Origin: Lamellibrachia satsuma
Lineage: Eukaryota > Annelida > Polychaeta > Sabellida > Siboglinidae
Assembly: GCA_033239005.1 (NCBI GenBank)
Contig: BSQZ01000037.1
Coordinates: 6,566,840-6,630,839 of the forward strand
Length of the DNA stretch: 64,000 nt
Reading direction: 5' to 3'
Within the stretch, counting starts at the first letter, position 1. The number at the start of each line of letters is the position of its first letter. This document shows positions 44,641 to 57,414 of this stretch, one piece after another. Position numbers and translations under genes: made by a program. The notes under the pieces are model-generated. The model saw only the letters and a program-made list of their open reading frames with translations, made no database searches and was not told the DNA's origin.

Positions 44641-44850
44641 CAGGTTATTACTACACGATAAGATAATATGTTATACAACTTGGCAATGTCTCAACCGCCT
44701 CAAGACAGGTGTTTGTCGCAGCAGAGGCATGATGCAGGATCGGGAGATAGCCAAGACGCACTTACCGAATGCGACTGTGGAGACAATCCACAAACGATGC
44801 AACATATAATGCCCTCCCCTACCAGAGCTTTGCATACCAGACTACCAGAC
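44632..44850 (+). pseudogene. C-terminal LINE ORF2 remnant, second copy
   Basis: Reads TECDCGDNPQTMQHIMPSPT (about 44764-44823). It is homologous to 17030-17235. Confidence 0.55.
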
Positions 44851-44864
44851 TGTTTACTGCTGTG

Positions 44865-45122
44865 CCCGCGACTGTGTTCTGCAGTGGCGGGGGAAGTGTA
44901 GCGCCTGTGTTCTGCAGTGGCGGGGGAAGTGTAGCGCCTGTGTTCTGCAGTGGCGGGGATGTGTAGCGCCTGTGTTCTGCAGTGGCGGGGAAGTGTAGCG
45001 CCTGTGTTCTGCAGTGGCTGGGAAGTGTAGCGCCTGTGTTCTGCAGTGGCGGGGAAGTGTAGCGCCTGTGTTCTGCACTGGCGGGGAAGTGTAGCGCCTG
45101 TGTTCTGCAGTGGCAGGGGAAA
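44865..45122 (+). repeat. GC-rich minisatellite, second unit, 32-33-bp units
   Basis: About 8 copies of the unit with TGTTCTGCAGTGGCGGGG and AAGTGTAGCGCC, homologous to 17240-17515. Confidence 0.95.
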
Positions 45123-46700
45123 ACCAGTCACATGTGCCCAAAACAAAAAGTGAGCTACTGGTGTGATTAGAAATGGGAGAAGAAGGGCTTTACAATTATT
45201 ATTACATTATGTTATTTTGAACATTATATCCAAAGTTATGCTCGTTTGAATGTAATCGATATCCGAAACGCAAATGTGAGAAAGTCACATATAATGATTT
45301 CATTACAGAAATTGGGCTTACTCCTTGGTTACCAAGCCTATTGACCGATCTCAGTGAAAACTATTTTTGTACCAACCATTGTCTCAATCTTACTGAAAGA
45401 TTATGCATGTATATATATTATGGTATTAAAACTTTCGTAAAGGCTATCATGAGAAGAAAATGAAACGCGCGCACGCACGCACGCACTCATGCGCGCACGC
45501 ACCATTAAGGCCTGATTGTTTCGCGGCTGGACTAGTTTAATTAAATATTAGACAGCAACGTTATCAATTGGGACTAAAAGGATGCAATGACGCATTGCAT
45601 CGGCGGTTGCCCCTAGAGTGTGTCAGTTCACGCGATGCAGCGTTGACTGTTGAATAAAGTCATCCATATCCGTGGAGCGACATCGACCTGTCGGTGTTGA
45701 CAGTAACACGGCCTGTGTATTCCTTCATTTAGAAGCTTATATTAACAAAGTTGTAATATCTGCTTTGCATGCATTGTTAATAACTCCGTCGTTACCAACG
45801 AACATAACATCGACGTTTCCACGAGCTAATTTTATATTTTAACGGTGTACACGGCTTCCTCAAACAGGTATTTGCACCACAGCAGGAAACGATGCAGGAA
45901 GTATTTTTCATTGTATGATAATAATAACCTAAACTACAGTAACATTACTGGTGTTTTCTCTGTCTGTAGTGCTAAGTTGTTAATGTTCTTAGATATCTAA
46001 ATTACATCGCATGTAAAACCTATATATGTCTTTTTTTAAATAATGTCCCAAAGCTGACAAATAGCGTATTCACTAGTGGAAGCCAATCTATCAGTATTTA
46101 CGTATCGGTATCGGTATCTCGGCTCGAAACGTATGTAGAACATGTGACCGGCAAATGGCGCTGACGTCAGTGCCTATAAGTTACGGAATTAGCGATACGT
46201 GGGGGAAAATGTATAGTTAAAGCTGTCTAATATAATAATGACAGGCAAGAGTTATATAATACCTAATTTAAATATCAATGTATAAAGGAAATACCCCATC
46301 TAAAATAAAATAGCAGCAAAATTATTAAAAAAAAACTACTGAATAGAATATTTTAACATTGCTAAAATAAATATTATAATGAAATTCATAAATCAATATA
46401 ATACTGATGCATACGTAAAGACAAGAGTTATATAATACCAAATGTAAATATCAAGAAAGAAAAAAACACGCATCAAAAATAGTGGTAGTTGTAGTGGCTA
46501 AATACACTAAGAAAAGAACTTCTGAATATAAGATTTAAAACTGGTCACAGTCCATAACTATGTATGTAGCACTAATTTACCAGCGAGTAGTATGCACGCT
46601 GCTTAATTGTTAGAATCTTTCCAGGCAGCATTGTCACTTATTTGATGTGTATGTTTAACAGCAGTGTTTGTGGTACAGTGCATTATATTCTTTCCCGCAG

Positions 46701-46810
46701 CTGCTGATGTTCATCCCCTGCTGGTTGCGACGTACGCAGCCACTTTGAAGATTCCAGTAGATCAATCAACGGCGCCTCTAGTACATGGCCAACTTCTAAC
46801 GCTATTCTCT
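46701..46810 (+). CDS. Gene C exon 2, disrupted
   Basis: Encodes AADVHPLLVATYAATLKIPV ... VHGQLLTLFS, then is interrupted by the LINE at 46811. The acceptor is TTTCCCGCAG (single AG, unlike the CAGCAG of gene B). The donor is displaced to 48341, past the insertion, and reads CTCTA|GTATAT. Confidence 0.75.
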
Positions 46811-48332
46811 TCTTCACTTCACTTTCCCATAACCCGTAAGGATCGTTGGGGCACCATTGATGACTTTCTAACCAGCTCTCTCCACGTTTCCCTGTTCTCG
46901 ACAGCCCTATGGGAGTCAGCGAACTCCATTCCTCTCCACTCTTTGATGTTGTCTTCCCACCTCTTCTTCTGTCTACCTCTTCGTCTCCCCCCTCTTACGG
47001 TACGTTGCAAGATAGTCTTTGCAAGGCCAGATGATCGTGATACATGACCGTACCACTTCAGTTTACGCTTCTTAACTGTTGTAAGAAGGTCGTCATATGG
47101 TCCGATGGCTTGTTGCGGACAGCTTCGTTAGTAACATGGTCTGTGTATGATATGCGCAAGAACTTCCGAAGGCATCTCATTTTCATGGCTTGTATCCTCT
47201 TCTGTAGATCTGCTGAGAGGGTCCATGTTTCAGAAGCATACAGACAATGGACATGACAAGGGAGCGCATCAGCCTTATTTTCGAACTGACCGTGATGTTT
47301 CTGTCGTTCCATGAGGGTTTCAACCTTGTTAGTGCTGCTGTTGTCTGTGCAATCATGGCAAGTATCTCCGGTTTGGAACCCTCATCTATGATAATTGATC
47401 CAAAATACCTGAAGCTTGTTACTGTCTCAAGTCTCAAGTCAACTTTGACCTCTGTGCTGATGCCTTGTGTGTTGTTCGTCATCAGTTTGGTCTTTTCGGC
47501 ACTGATCTCCATGCCGTATGATGTAGATGTTTTCTCGAGGCACTCCACCAAATTGACTAGTTCTTGTTCATCTCCTGCTAAGCCGTCGATGTCGTCAGCA
47601 AAACGAAGGTTGGCGATTGTCCTGCCTCCAATGCTGACATTGCCTTGATGGTTTTCTAAAGCATCAGTCATGATCCTTTCCAGAAAAATGTTGAAGAGCG
47701 TTGGTGATAGTAGGCATCCTTGTCGAACTCCGACTGTTGTTCGAAACCAGTCTTCTATGCTGCTGTTGAAGATTACTGCACTGGTGGCATTGTCATATAG
47801 GTGTTCAATGGTTCGGACAAGCTTGGAACCAATGTTGTACTTCCTCATGGTTGCCCATAAGGCCGCATGCCATACCTTATCAAAGGCCTTCTTGAAATCT
47901 ATGAAGACATGATACAGGCTTTGCTGATGTTGAAGGTGTTTCTCGCAAAGGATTCTAAGGTTGAAGATCTGTTCACTGGTGTTCCATCCTGCTCGAAAAC
48001 CCGTTTGTTCTTCAGCGATGATCTCTTTTGCCTGGGGTTTGAGTTTGTTGAGTAGTATCTTCAACATGACTTTGCTCGGGTGGCTGATGAGGCTGATTGT
48101 TCTGTAATTTTGGCACATCTATAGGTTGCCTTTCTTGGGAAGTGTGATGATCAGTGATTGAGTCCATGGGGTGGGCCATTCTTCTGTCTGCCAGATCTTG
48201 TTGCAGATTGTTGTAAGTGTGGTAATCAAGGTTTCTCCCCCAGCTTGAACCAGTTCTGCTGGTATGTTATCAATTCTAGCTGACTTTCCTTTTATCAGAG
48301 ACTTTACTACAGCCTCCACTTCCTCACGAATA
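46811..48332 (-). mobile_element. 5'-truncated RTE-like LINE inserted in gene C exon 2
   Basis: The minus-strand ORF2 starts truncated at 48332 (EEVEAVVKSLIKGKSARIDN). It continues through KKGNL, an in-frame TAG (48119-48121), CQNYRTISLISHPSKVMLKI, the core FIDFKKAFDKVWH, GVRQGCLLSPTLFNIFLERI and LRFADDIDGLAGDEQE. After frameshifts near 47230 it reaches the C-terminal RRRGRQKKRWEDNIKEWRGM. It ends with AGTGAAGTGAAGA, a short-repeat tail instead of poly(A), as is common in RTE elements. A 7-bp duplication ATTCTCT flanks it (46804-46810 and 48333-48339). Confidence 0.85.
47183..48118 (-). CDS. RTE-like LINE reverse transcriptase segment
   Basis: 311-codon frame with the RT core from YRTISLISHPSKV to the thumb (SAEKTKLMTNNTQG). 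It contains FADDID at the catalytic site, and most motifs look intact. A TAG precedes it and a frameshift ends it, so the element is dead or nearly so. Confidence 0.85.
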   Translation of the reverse strand: MCQNYRTISLISHPSKVMLKILLNKLKPQAKEIIAEEQTGFRAGWNTSEQIFNLRILCEKHLQHQQSLYHVFIDFKKAFDKVWHAALWATMRKYNIGSKLVRTIEHLYDNATSAVIFNSSIEDWFRTTVGVRQGCLLSPTLFNIFLERIMTDALENHQGNVSIGGRTIANLRFADDIDGLAGDEQELVNLVECLEKTSTSYGMEISAEKTKLMTNNTQGISTEVKVDLRLETVTSFRYFGSIIIDEGSKPEILAMIAQTTAALTRLKPSWNDRNITVSSKIRLMRSLVMSIVCMLLKHGPSQQIYRRGYKP

Positions 48333-48340
48333 ATTCTCTA

Positions 48341-48458
<118 letters not shown>

Positions 48459-49765
48459 CATTTTAGTTTGTTTCTTAAAAAGGGTCGAATGCTGATTGTT
48501 GATAAAGGTTACTAATTGTATTAATGGTAAACATTGCCAGTCATCAACAGCAGGTGTATAATTATTTCCTTTTAGGTTGACTAAAGACAACGCTCATCAA
48601 CATCAAACAGAACTACACTTAAGAACCGATTAAACGTAGAGTAGGTAGCAGTGGTGGATAATTTAGCGCCCATTACTTCTTCCATCTTCCGTAAATACTT
48701 ATGTTAACATTTGCCTAACCCAATAACTATTTAAAAACATTGCACTGTATTTTGTGTCAACTTAATATCCTTATCTCCACATTCGTTTATACGGTTTTCA
48801 AAACTAAGGACTTGCTGCTATCCTCTGTATCCATTCCAGTGAAACAATATGGCCCCCGGCTTGATATGCAATATTCTAAACGAAGCCTAAATAGTGTTTC
48901 ATACTGAGGTATAACATTGGTTTACATTTTAATGAGAGAATCCCACAATTTGCTCTGTTTTTATTCGAAAGGAGCTAATCCCTCTTTCAGTGATTGTTCA
49001 ACGTTACTGATGTTATCTGGCGCTTCCTTACTGATGTGCTCAGGTATGTGTACGCCAATACACATCGTGATTACGTGTATGTTCAAGTGTATATTACATT
49101 GTCATAATACGTACAATAAAAAATACTTTTGGACTAACAACCGAACTTGCTTGCACACTCAGCATGCAATATGAAGTAGGCAGGGAACTTTCCTGTTTGC
49201 ACGCAACATAAAGAATCCAGTTGCTCGTTCGCATGGACTACTGATGGTCGCCTGCGCTCGGGGACAAAATACAATTTTGCACCCCACCCCACAAGTGTTT
49301 AACCTTCATCCTCTCAGAGCCAATTTAAACTGTCATGCTGTCGTGTCTACCGTCAACAGTGACATTGAAACTGTTATTTATGTATCGAACTAACCGAGCT
49401 TACCTAGCAATTCCACCAACACGGCCTGATTGTTTCGCGGCTGCAGTAGATAAATTAAAAATTAAATCGGCAGGTGTCCCTATAGTGTGCCGGTTAATGT
49501 GAATCATCGTTGAATGTTATATAAAGTCATCAATGTCCATGGAGCGACAGCATGCTCTCGGTGTTGACAGTAACACGACGGGTGTATTCCTTCATTTAGA
49601 AGCTAATATTAACACCGTTGTAATGTCTGCCTGGTTACTTTTTTAGTCTTATAAAATCTAAACAATTGAAGATAAATAAAGTGTACACAGATTGTGATTC
49701 GCTCTCATCAAGTTGTTTTAGATGTTAAGACATGTGCCTGGTCTTCGCAAATCTACTCATTTCAG

Positions 49766-49840
49766 GTAGTCTTACCTTGAATGGACACAATGTAGGTCTC
49801 GTAAAGGAAGACGTGGTGATCAGCGCTTTTGGATTAACAA
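49766..49840 (+). CDS. Gene C exon 3
   Basis: Encodes SLTLNGHNVGLVKEDVVISA then FGLT. The acceptor is CATTTCAG and the donor AACAA|GTGTTT, phase 1 at both ends as in gene B. Confidence 0.6.
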
Positions 49841-49855
49841 GTGTTTTGTGGATGT

Positions 49856-50315
49856 CCACACCGTACGTTTTCAGCTGTGGCCACACCGTACGTCTTCAGC
49901 TGTGGCTACACCGTACGTCTTCAGCTGTGGCCACAAAGTACGTCTTCAGCTGTGGCTACACCGTACGTCTTCAGCTGTGGCCACACCGTACGTCTTCAGC
50001 TGTGGCCACACCGTACGTCTTCAGCTGTGGCCACACCGTACGTCTTCAGCTGTGGCCACACCGTACGTCTTCAGCTGTGGCTACACCGTACGTCTTAAGC
50101 TGTGGCCACACCGTACGTCTTCAGCTGTGGCCACACCGTACGTCTCCAGCTGTGGCCACAACATACGTCTTTATTTGTGGCCACACCGTACGTCTTCATT
50201 TGTGGCCACACCGTAATTCTTCAGTTGTGGCCACACCATAATTCTTCAGTTGTGGCCACAACGTACCTCTTCAATTGTGGCCACACCCTACGTCTTCAGT
50301 TGTGGCCACACCTTA
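49856..50315 (+). repeat. 25-bp minisatellite, about 18 copies
   Basis: Unit CCACACCGTACGTCTTCAGC plus TGTGG. The last third is more diverged (TTCATTTGTGG, ACCATAATTC). It contains the partial palindrome CCGTACG. The overlapping frames (SSAVATPYVFSCGHTVRLQL) are artefacts. Confidence 0.96.
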
Positions 50316-50329
50316 TCATCACTTGAACG

Positions 50330-51620
50330 GGTAAAAAAAAGTGTGATCATGAAAATGAACTATCCTAAGAAATGTTTAATAATTTTGCACACAACTGACA
50401 TGATGAAATAAATACGGAACTGATCACTATATACCATAATCAAGAATACAACAAGCCAATATATGATGTATGTACCCCCTCTTCAAGGAACCATCCCGTC
50501 TGCTACCGGACTACACGCAGTAGTGTGTGAGAGGCCGTACCATTATGGTTACCTTGATGAACAACTACATTACACCACTGTTAAGCGTAAGCAGTGCAAA
50601 CTCCAATTGTATATGGGAATTCTGTTTGGCCGGCAACCTTTATTTTACTTCCGAATTGACTGTAGACAAATATAATGTGAGTGATTTTTATACGGCACCC
50701 CCTTTCGAGGATTATTTGCACGGATGCACCCTGAAAAAAGTACACTGACGACCAGAGAAAAGGATACATTTGTAGACCACGACACTACTAGCACTGTGCA
50801 AAGGCTTAACTTTCTTGTTGCTGATTGGCAACATAAGCACCTGTCAGTGATAAATGAATTTCCCTGTACAAAAGCAGATGTAGTTGTTGATAGACACTAA
50901 TTGACCACTGACCACCGAACATGGATGTCCAGTCAAAGAGAAATCATTCTTTATTTGTGTGAGCGTTTTTGTGCTGTTACTACAACCTGTACGAAAGCAG
51001 AATCCGATTTATTGACGCAGCAATGCAATACCTATTTTAGTTCAGTAATTATGTTTGTTTCGAACTTGGCGGCTTTTCCAAACGTTAACGGCAGCATCTA
51101 GAATCTGGCAAATAAGAAAGCCAAATGTGGACCAAGCCCATTCACCCATTTAGTTTACCATGGTAACGTGCCATAGTTATATGTTATATACCAACAAAAT
51201 CAAACAAATTAGCGGCCAGTATCCATCGGACGTCCGGTGGTGAACGCAGCCCTGCCCTGTGAACAGGTCCTCTGAAAATTACCAAAACCATAAAAACAGC
51301 GGCACGAACACGATCGGCTGCCTGAAATTGATTTACAACTATAATATGCACGCACACTTGCACGCACACAAGAACATACGCACACACGAATTGATTCGTA
51401 TGCACCTGGAAACAAATAGTTGACTATCATTGCGCATTTGAACGATGGCGACGATGGCGGCGTTGATTAATATGACGACTTTCTGGTGTTATAAGGTCTT
51501 TACATGCTGATGGACACTAATTGACCATTGTCCACCGAACATCCAGTCACATAGCAACCACTGGCGTCATGCTAACAATGATCGTAACACTTAAGGGAGG
51601 TCGTTCAGTGTGCCTGTCAA
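50330..51620. other. Region without a recognised gene
   Basis: Two overlapping + frames (50463-50748) and short frames nearby carry no domain I recognise. The phrase GACACTAATTGACCA occurs twice (about 50892 and 51511), each followed by CCACCGAACAT, suggesting a repeat. It may be transposon debris. Confidence 0.35.
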
Positions 51621-51830
51621 GCCGTCATTGACGGCGAAGCGAGTTTAATAAAATATGATTGAACATACTTCCTGTTCGTTCGTTCAACAGGAATATCGAT
51701 ATGTGTGTACCAGCGTCTATGTTGTAACTAAAACAGCCGAATGCCAATCTCCCCGGACTGCTCCGACGATTTGATGTCGGTCTGCGCCAGCGAGTGTTTC
51801 TAGTAGTGCGTGGTCGGCAGGAGAGAGAAG

Positions 51831-51924
51831 ATGTTGTTACTACGGCTGTTCCATCCGGCGTCTCGCTAGCGGTCCTTGCTTCTGGCATTGGTCTGCTTCT
51901 GCGCTAGAGTAACCAATGCAGACG
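51831..51924 (+). pseudogene. Copy D signal-peptide exon with nonsense codon
   Basis: Duplicate of gene B exon 1, together with about 170 bp of matching upstream sequence. It reads MLLLRLFHPASR, then TAG at 51867-51869 (TTG in gene B), then RSLLLALVCFCARVTNAD. The donor is shifted and weaker (GAAA|GTGTAC). As it stands it cannot encode a full signal peptide. Confidence 0.8.
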
Positions 51925-52507
51925 GAAAGTGTACTGTGACCATTTAATAAAACTTAAACGTGCCATAAACTGTATGAGAGAGAGAGAGAGAGAGAGAGAT
52001 GCATTTACTTTGACCAAAAACATGATGTTGTACAATAACGTCAAATTCAAATTGCAAAATTAAAGTTAATTATTTACAGCGGATTAGCAAAAACACAAAT
52101 AATCAATTCAACAAATTGGTCAGGGAGACCGTCATTAAGATACCACTGGTCGCTATCGTGAAGTCACCCTTGCAAAAAATGTGTATTTTTCATATTATTC
52201 AAGCAGACACGTACATATATAAGTACATACATAAACATATATATCTTATAAATACATATATAATAAACACATACTACAGATACATCTAACCAAGTTCCCC
52301 TGGTACTATTTAATCAGTTGATAAAATATATATTCCCCACGTATGGACTATACAGCCTCGATGCTAGCGACTTCGTACATCGATTATCTAGATTGTCCAA
52401 ACTATTCATTCTACCCGCCGCTAATGTTCTTGGGGTGCCAGCAGGATTTTTTTCAAGGGTGGGGGCATAATGTGTGGTAACATCTTCTATATTCGACCAG
52501 AAATGCT

Positions 52508-53086
<579 letters not shown>

Positions 53087-53099
53087 GTATGCATATGAT

Positions 53100-53255
53100 G
53101 CACACAAACGCCCGCAGGCACGAACGCACGTCCGCACATGCACATGCACGAACGCACGTTCGATATCACGCAGAAATGCGCGCACACACACGCTCACGCA
53201 CGCACGCATGCACGCACGCACACGCGCGCGCACGCACGCACACACACACACGGCC
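53100..53255 (+). repeat. (CACG)n/(CA)n tract
   Basis: Imperfect CACG, CGCA and CA repeats. The counterpart at 55115-55318 is longer. Confidence 0.95.
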
Positions 53256-54161
53256 TCGACGGAATCAACTCTGACTAGACAATAGGAACTCTCTGCCTTT
53301 CGATGTGATTCGGAGGAAAACTATAATTGTGCACTCACTCAACACACGTTTTACCCCATCCTCTCCTCTCAGTGCAAACCTAACATGTTATGCTACCGAG
53401 CCTTTTGAGAACTTGACAATGCAGCCATAGCATTTAGCCTGAACACCAGTACACTAATGCAAACTATGAAGAATTCCACTTGCGTACCTTCAAATTTTTA
53501 TTCGAATCAGAGTATCAACCATGGATAAAAATCGAACTAAAACTGACTAGTAATTCCAACAACCCGGTCCAATTGTTACGCGGATGGAGTAGATTAATTA
53601 AATATTAGGCCTGGCGACAACGATCTCACATATCAAGGAGTGAACGGACGCAACGACTCGACACTTCCGGCGGGTCTCCCCAGAGTGCTCCGGTCAGTGC
53701 AAAGCAGCGGTGACTGTTATATAAAGTAATTAATTTCCATGGAACGACAGCAGTCGGTGTTGACGGTAACACAGCCGGTGTATTCCTTGATTTATAAGTT
53801 TAAGTTGACAACGTTGTAAAGTCGTTTGCTTTGTATACCTTGTTACTAACACTGTAAGTAACATCGACGTTGTCACGAGCTAATTTAATATGTTAACATG
53901 GTTTGTGTGATAACTGTTAAACGGAAAATCGACGTGCATGCGTTAATATAATTTATCTTAAAGGTGTGATAATATAACAATAACAAACTTTCCATTTGAT
54001 GTCATATACATTTTAGTTATTTTCCCAGAAATATAATTTATAACGGTTACTTACTTAGACTTATAAAAATGAAGCAGTTTAAGATAAGCAAAATATATAG
54101 AGATTATTTTGTTTTAGATGCTAGTACGTGTGGCAGGTCTTCGCAAATCTGTTCATTTCAG

Positions 54162-54237
54162 GTAGCCCTATCTTGCCGAGACACAATGTAGGTATCGTAA
54201 ATGAAGACGTGATGATCAGCGCTTTTGCAATTAACAA
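54162..54237 (+). pseudogene. Copy D exon 3
   Basis: Encodes SPILPRHNVGIVNEDVMISA then FAIN, homologous to gene B exon 3. The acceptor CATTTCAG is kept. The possible donor AACAA|GTTTTT would leave phase 2, which does not fit the WSC exon. The frame stays open beyond it to 54319. Confidence 0.6.
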
Positions 54238-54783
54238 GTTTTTTTGGATGTTATCCATGTTTGTTCATATTACTGTGTCACGTGTGTTGTCGGTTAGACA
54301 CGTGAACGAGTTAACCTAGCACGATGATGGCCGTCTGCGACTGACCCTGTATGACGCTGTGACAAATCTTATTTAACAGGGCGTGGTGATGTTCTACAAA
54401 TATTCCGCGAGAAGGAGCAGTCATTCTATAATTCTGAAACGGAAGGCAAATATTTGATTCAGGTATATTGGTGTATTCGTGTTATGTGACACCGATTTGT
54501 CTGGCAGCGTCCAGTGTCAATATTTTATTCAGACTATCTGCTACAGTTTTATTCAGTTTTATTTGAAACTTGGTACAGACAATATTTGTGTTCCGCATTG
54601 ACCTCAAAAATGTTATTAAAAATATTTTGTTCATGAATGAATAGTATTAAAAGAGATACATTCAAGCAACAGTTCTATAAATGCAGTGAAGCTCTTGTAA
54701 TGATATTAAAATTTTAAATTAATAATGGCTTTACTTTATGTTTGCATATGAACATGTATATATGTATATGTACACATACACAC

Positions 54784-54785
<2 letters not shown>

Positions 54786-54874
<89 letters not shown>

Positions 54875-54909
54875 TGCACACTCAGACACACACATATATA
54901 TATATATGT

Positions 54910-54987
<78 letters not shown>
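54786..54987 (+). repeat. (TA)n microsatellite with CA island
   Basis: Two TA blocks around ACTCAGACACACAC. The homologous structure is at 56848-57050. Confidence 0.97.
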
Positions 54988-54989
<2 letters not shown>

Positions 54990-55030
54990 ATAGCAATCTT
55001 GTTAAATATTGTTAAAGATATATGCATAGG
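54988..55030 (+). mobile_element. 3'-end scrap of CR1/Rex-like LINE
   Basis: GGATAGCAATCTTGTTAAAT then ATTGTTAAAG matches the tail of the LINE at 42505-42545. It sits exactly at the junction between the (TA)n tract and the copy E exon 2 relic. Confidence 0.5.
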
Positions 55031-55032
55031 AT

Positions 55033-55096
55033 CCAGTAGATCAATCAACGATGCCTCCATAATATGGTTAACGGGTGCCTTTACAGCTCTTCGGTG
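55033..55096 (+). pseudogene. Copy E exon 2 relic with two stops
   Basis: Homologous to the 3' half of exon 2. In frame it contains TAA at 55060-55062 and at 55069-55071. The donor GGTG|GTATGT is kept. Confidence 0.7.
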
Positions 55097-55114
55097 GTAT
55101 GTATATGATGCACA

Positions 55115-55248
55115 CAAACGCACGCAGGCACGAACGCACGTCTACACATGCACGCACGCACGCTCGATATCACACACACGCGCGCGCACACACGCCCACC
55201 CACGCACGCACACAGACACACACATACACACACACACACATGCGCGCG

Positions 55249-55307
<59 letters not shown>

Positions 55308-55318
55308 ACACACACTGC
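55115..55318 (+). repeat. (CA)n/(CACG)n tract
   Basis: Ends in about 60 bp of nearly pure CA. Confidence 0.96.
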
Positions 55319-56226
55319 CTCGTCGGAATCAACTCTGACTAGACAATAGGAACTCTCTGCCTTTCGATGTGATTCGGAGGAAAGCTATAATTGTGCACTC
55401 ACTCAACACACGTTTTACCCCATCCTCTCCTCTCAGTGCAAACCTAACATGTTATGCTACCGAGCCTTTTGAGAACTTGACAATGCAGCCATAGCATTTA
55501 GCCTGAACACCAGTACACTAATGCAAACGATGAAGAATTCCACTTGCGTTCCTTCAAATTTTTATTCGAATCAGAGTATCAACCGTGGATAAAAATCGAA
55601 GTAAAACTGCCTAATAATTCCAACAACCAGGTCCAGTTGTTACGCGGATGGAGTAGATAAATTAAATATTAGGTCTGGCGACAACGATCTCACATATCAA
55701 CGTCGTGAACGGACGCAACGACTCGACACTTCCGGCGGGTCTCCCCAGAGTGCTCCGGTCAGTGCAAAGCAACGGTGACTGTTATATAAAGTAATTAATT
55801 TCCATGGAACGACAGCAGTCGGTGTTGACGGTAACACAGCCGGTGTATTCCTTGATTTATAAGTTTAAGTTGACAACGTTGTAAAGTCGTTTGCTTTGTA
55901 TACCTTGTTACTAACACTGTAAGTAACATCGACGTTGTCACGAGCTAATTTAATATGTTAACATTGTTTGTGTGATAACTGTTAAACGGAAAATCGACGT
56001 GCATGCGTTAATATAATTTATCTTAAAGATGTGATAATATAACAATAACAAACTTTCCATTTGATGTCATATACATTTTAGTTATTTTCCCAGAAATATA
56101 ATTTATAACGGTTACTTACTTAGACTTATAAAAATGAAGCAGTTTAAGATAAGCAAAATATATAGAGATTATTTTGTTTTAGATGCTAGTACGTGTGGCA
56201 GGTCTTCGCAAATCTGTTCATTTCAG

Positions 56227-56302
56227 GTAGCCCTATCTTGCCGAGACACAATGTAGGTATCGTAAATGAAGACGTGATGATCAGCGCTTTTGCAATTAAC
56301 AA
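56227..56302 (+). pseudogene. Copy E exon 3
   Basis: Identical in sequence to copy D exon 3 (54162-54237), offset by 2065 bp. Confidence 0.6.
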
Positions 56303-56847
56303 GTTTTTTTGGATGTTATCCATGTTTGTTCATATTACTGTGTCACGTGTGTTGTCGGTTAGACACGTGAACGAGTTAACCTAGCACGATGATGGCCGTC
56401 TGCGACTGACCCTGTATGACGCTGTGACAAATCTTATTTAACAGGGCGTGGTGATGTTCTACAAATATTCCGCGAGAAGGAGCAGTCATTCTATAATTCT
56501 GAAACGGAAGGCAAATATTTGATTCAGGTATATTGGTGTATTCGTGTTATGTGACACCGATTTGTCTGGCAGCGTCCAGTGTCAATATTTTATTCAGACT
56601 ATCTGCTACAGTTTTATTCAGTTTTATTTGAAACTTGGTACAGACAATATTTGTGTTCCGCATTGAAATCAAAAATGTTATTAAAAATATTTTGTTCATG
56701 AATGAATAGTATTAAAAGAGATACATTCAAGCAACAGTTCTATAAATGCAGTGAAGCTCTTGTAATGATATTAAAATTTTAAATTAATAATGGCTTTACT
56801 TTATGTTTGCATATGAACATGTATATATGTATATGTACACATACACA

Positions 56848-56848
56848 C

Positions 56849-56921
<73 letters not shown>

Positions 56922-56964
56922 TGCACACTCAGACACACACATATATATATATGTACACACACAC

Positions 56965-57050
<86 letters not shown>
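56848..57050 (+). repeat. (TA)n microsatellite with CA island
   Basis: Second copy of 54786-54987. The right flank is different sequence from 57051 on. Confidence 0.97.
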
Positions 57051-57054
<4 letters not shown>

Positions 57055-57360
57055 ACGCGACGACTCTTCCACGTAAGAGAGGGGTCCTCCTTGTTATTAG
57101 CAAGGTCCCTCAAGGAGAACACGCTGATGCCTTTTTCACCCGTTTATTAAAGTCTTAACAAAGACCCTGTAACAATCATTTACAGTGAAGTACATTCATA
57201 CACAATCACAACATAAGTTAGTCCTCACCTCTAAAACAACACATAAACAGGATCAGATAGTCCTTAGGACCTCAATCCAATAACTAACAATGGTCATCAG
57301 CCTACACACATCTGTGTTACACAAGATAGTATTATATGAATCTATATCACATCCCAATGT

Positions 57361-57414
<54 letters not shown>

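Noticed and set aside
47247..48055. Plus-strand frames of 62-133 codons
   Set aside because: Antisense shadows of the RTE-like reverse transcriptase on the minus strand.
49732..50326. 169-codon frame with VATPYVFSCGHTVRLQLWPH repeats
   Set aside because: 25-bp minisatellite read through; after three units every frame is visited. Only its first part (49766-49840) is a real exon copy.
50463..50748. Two overlapping 70-73-codon frames
   Set aside because: Different frames over the same DNA, no recognised motif, no splice context linking them to the gene family.
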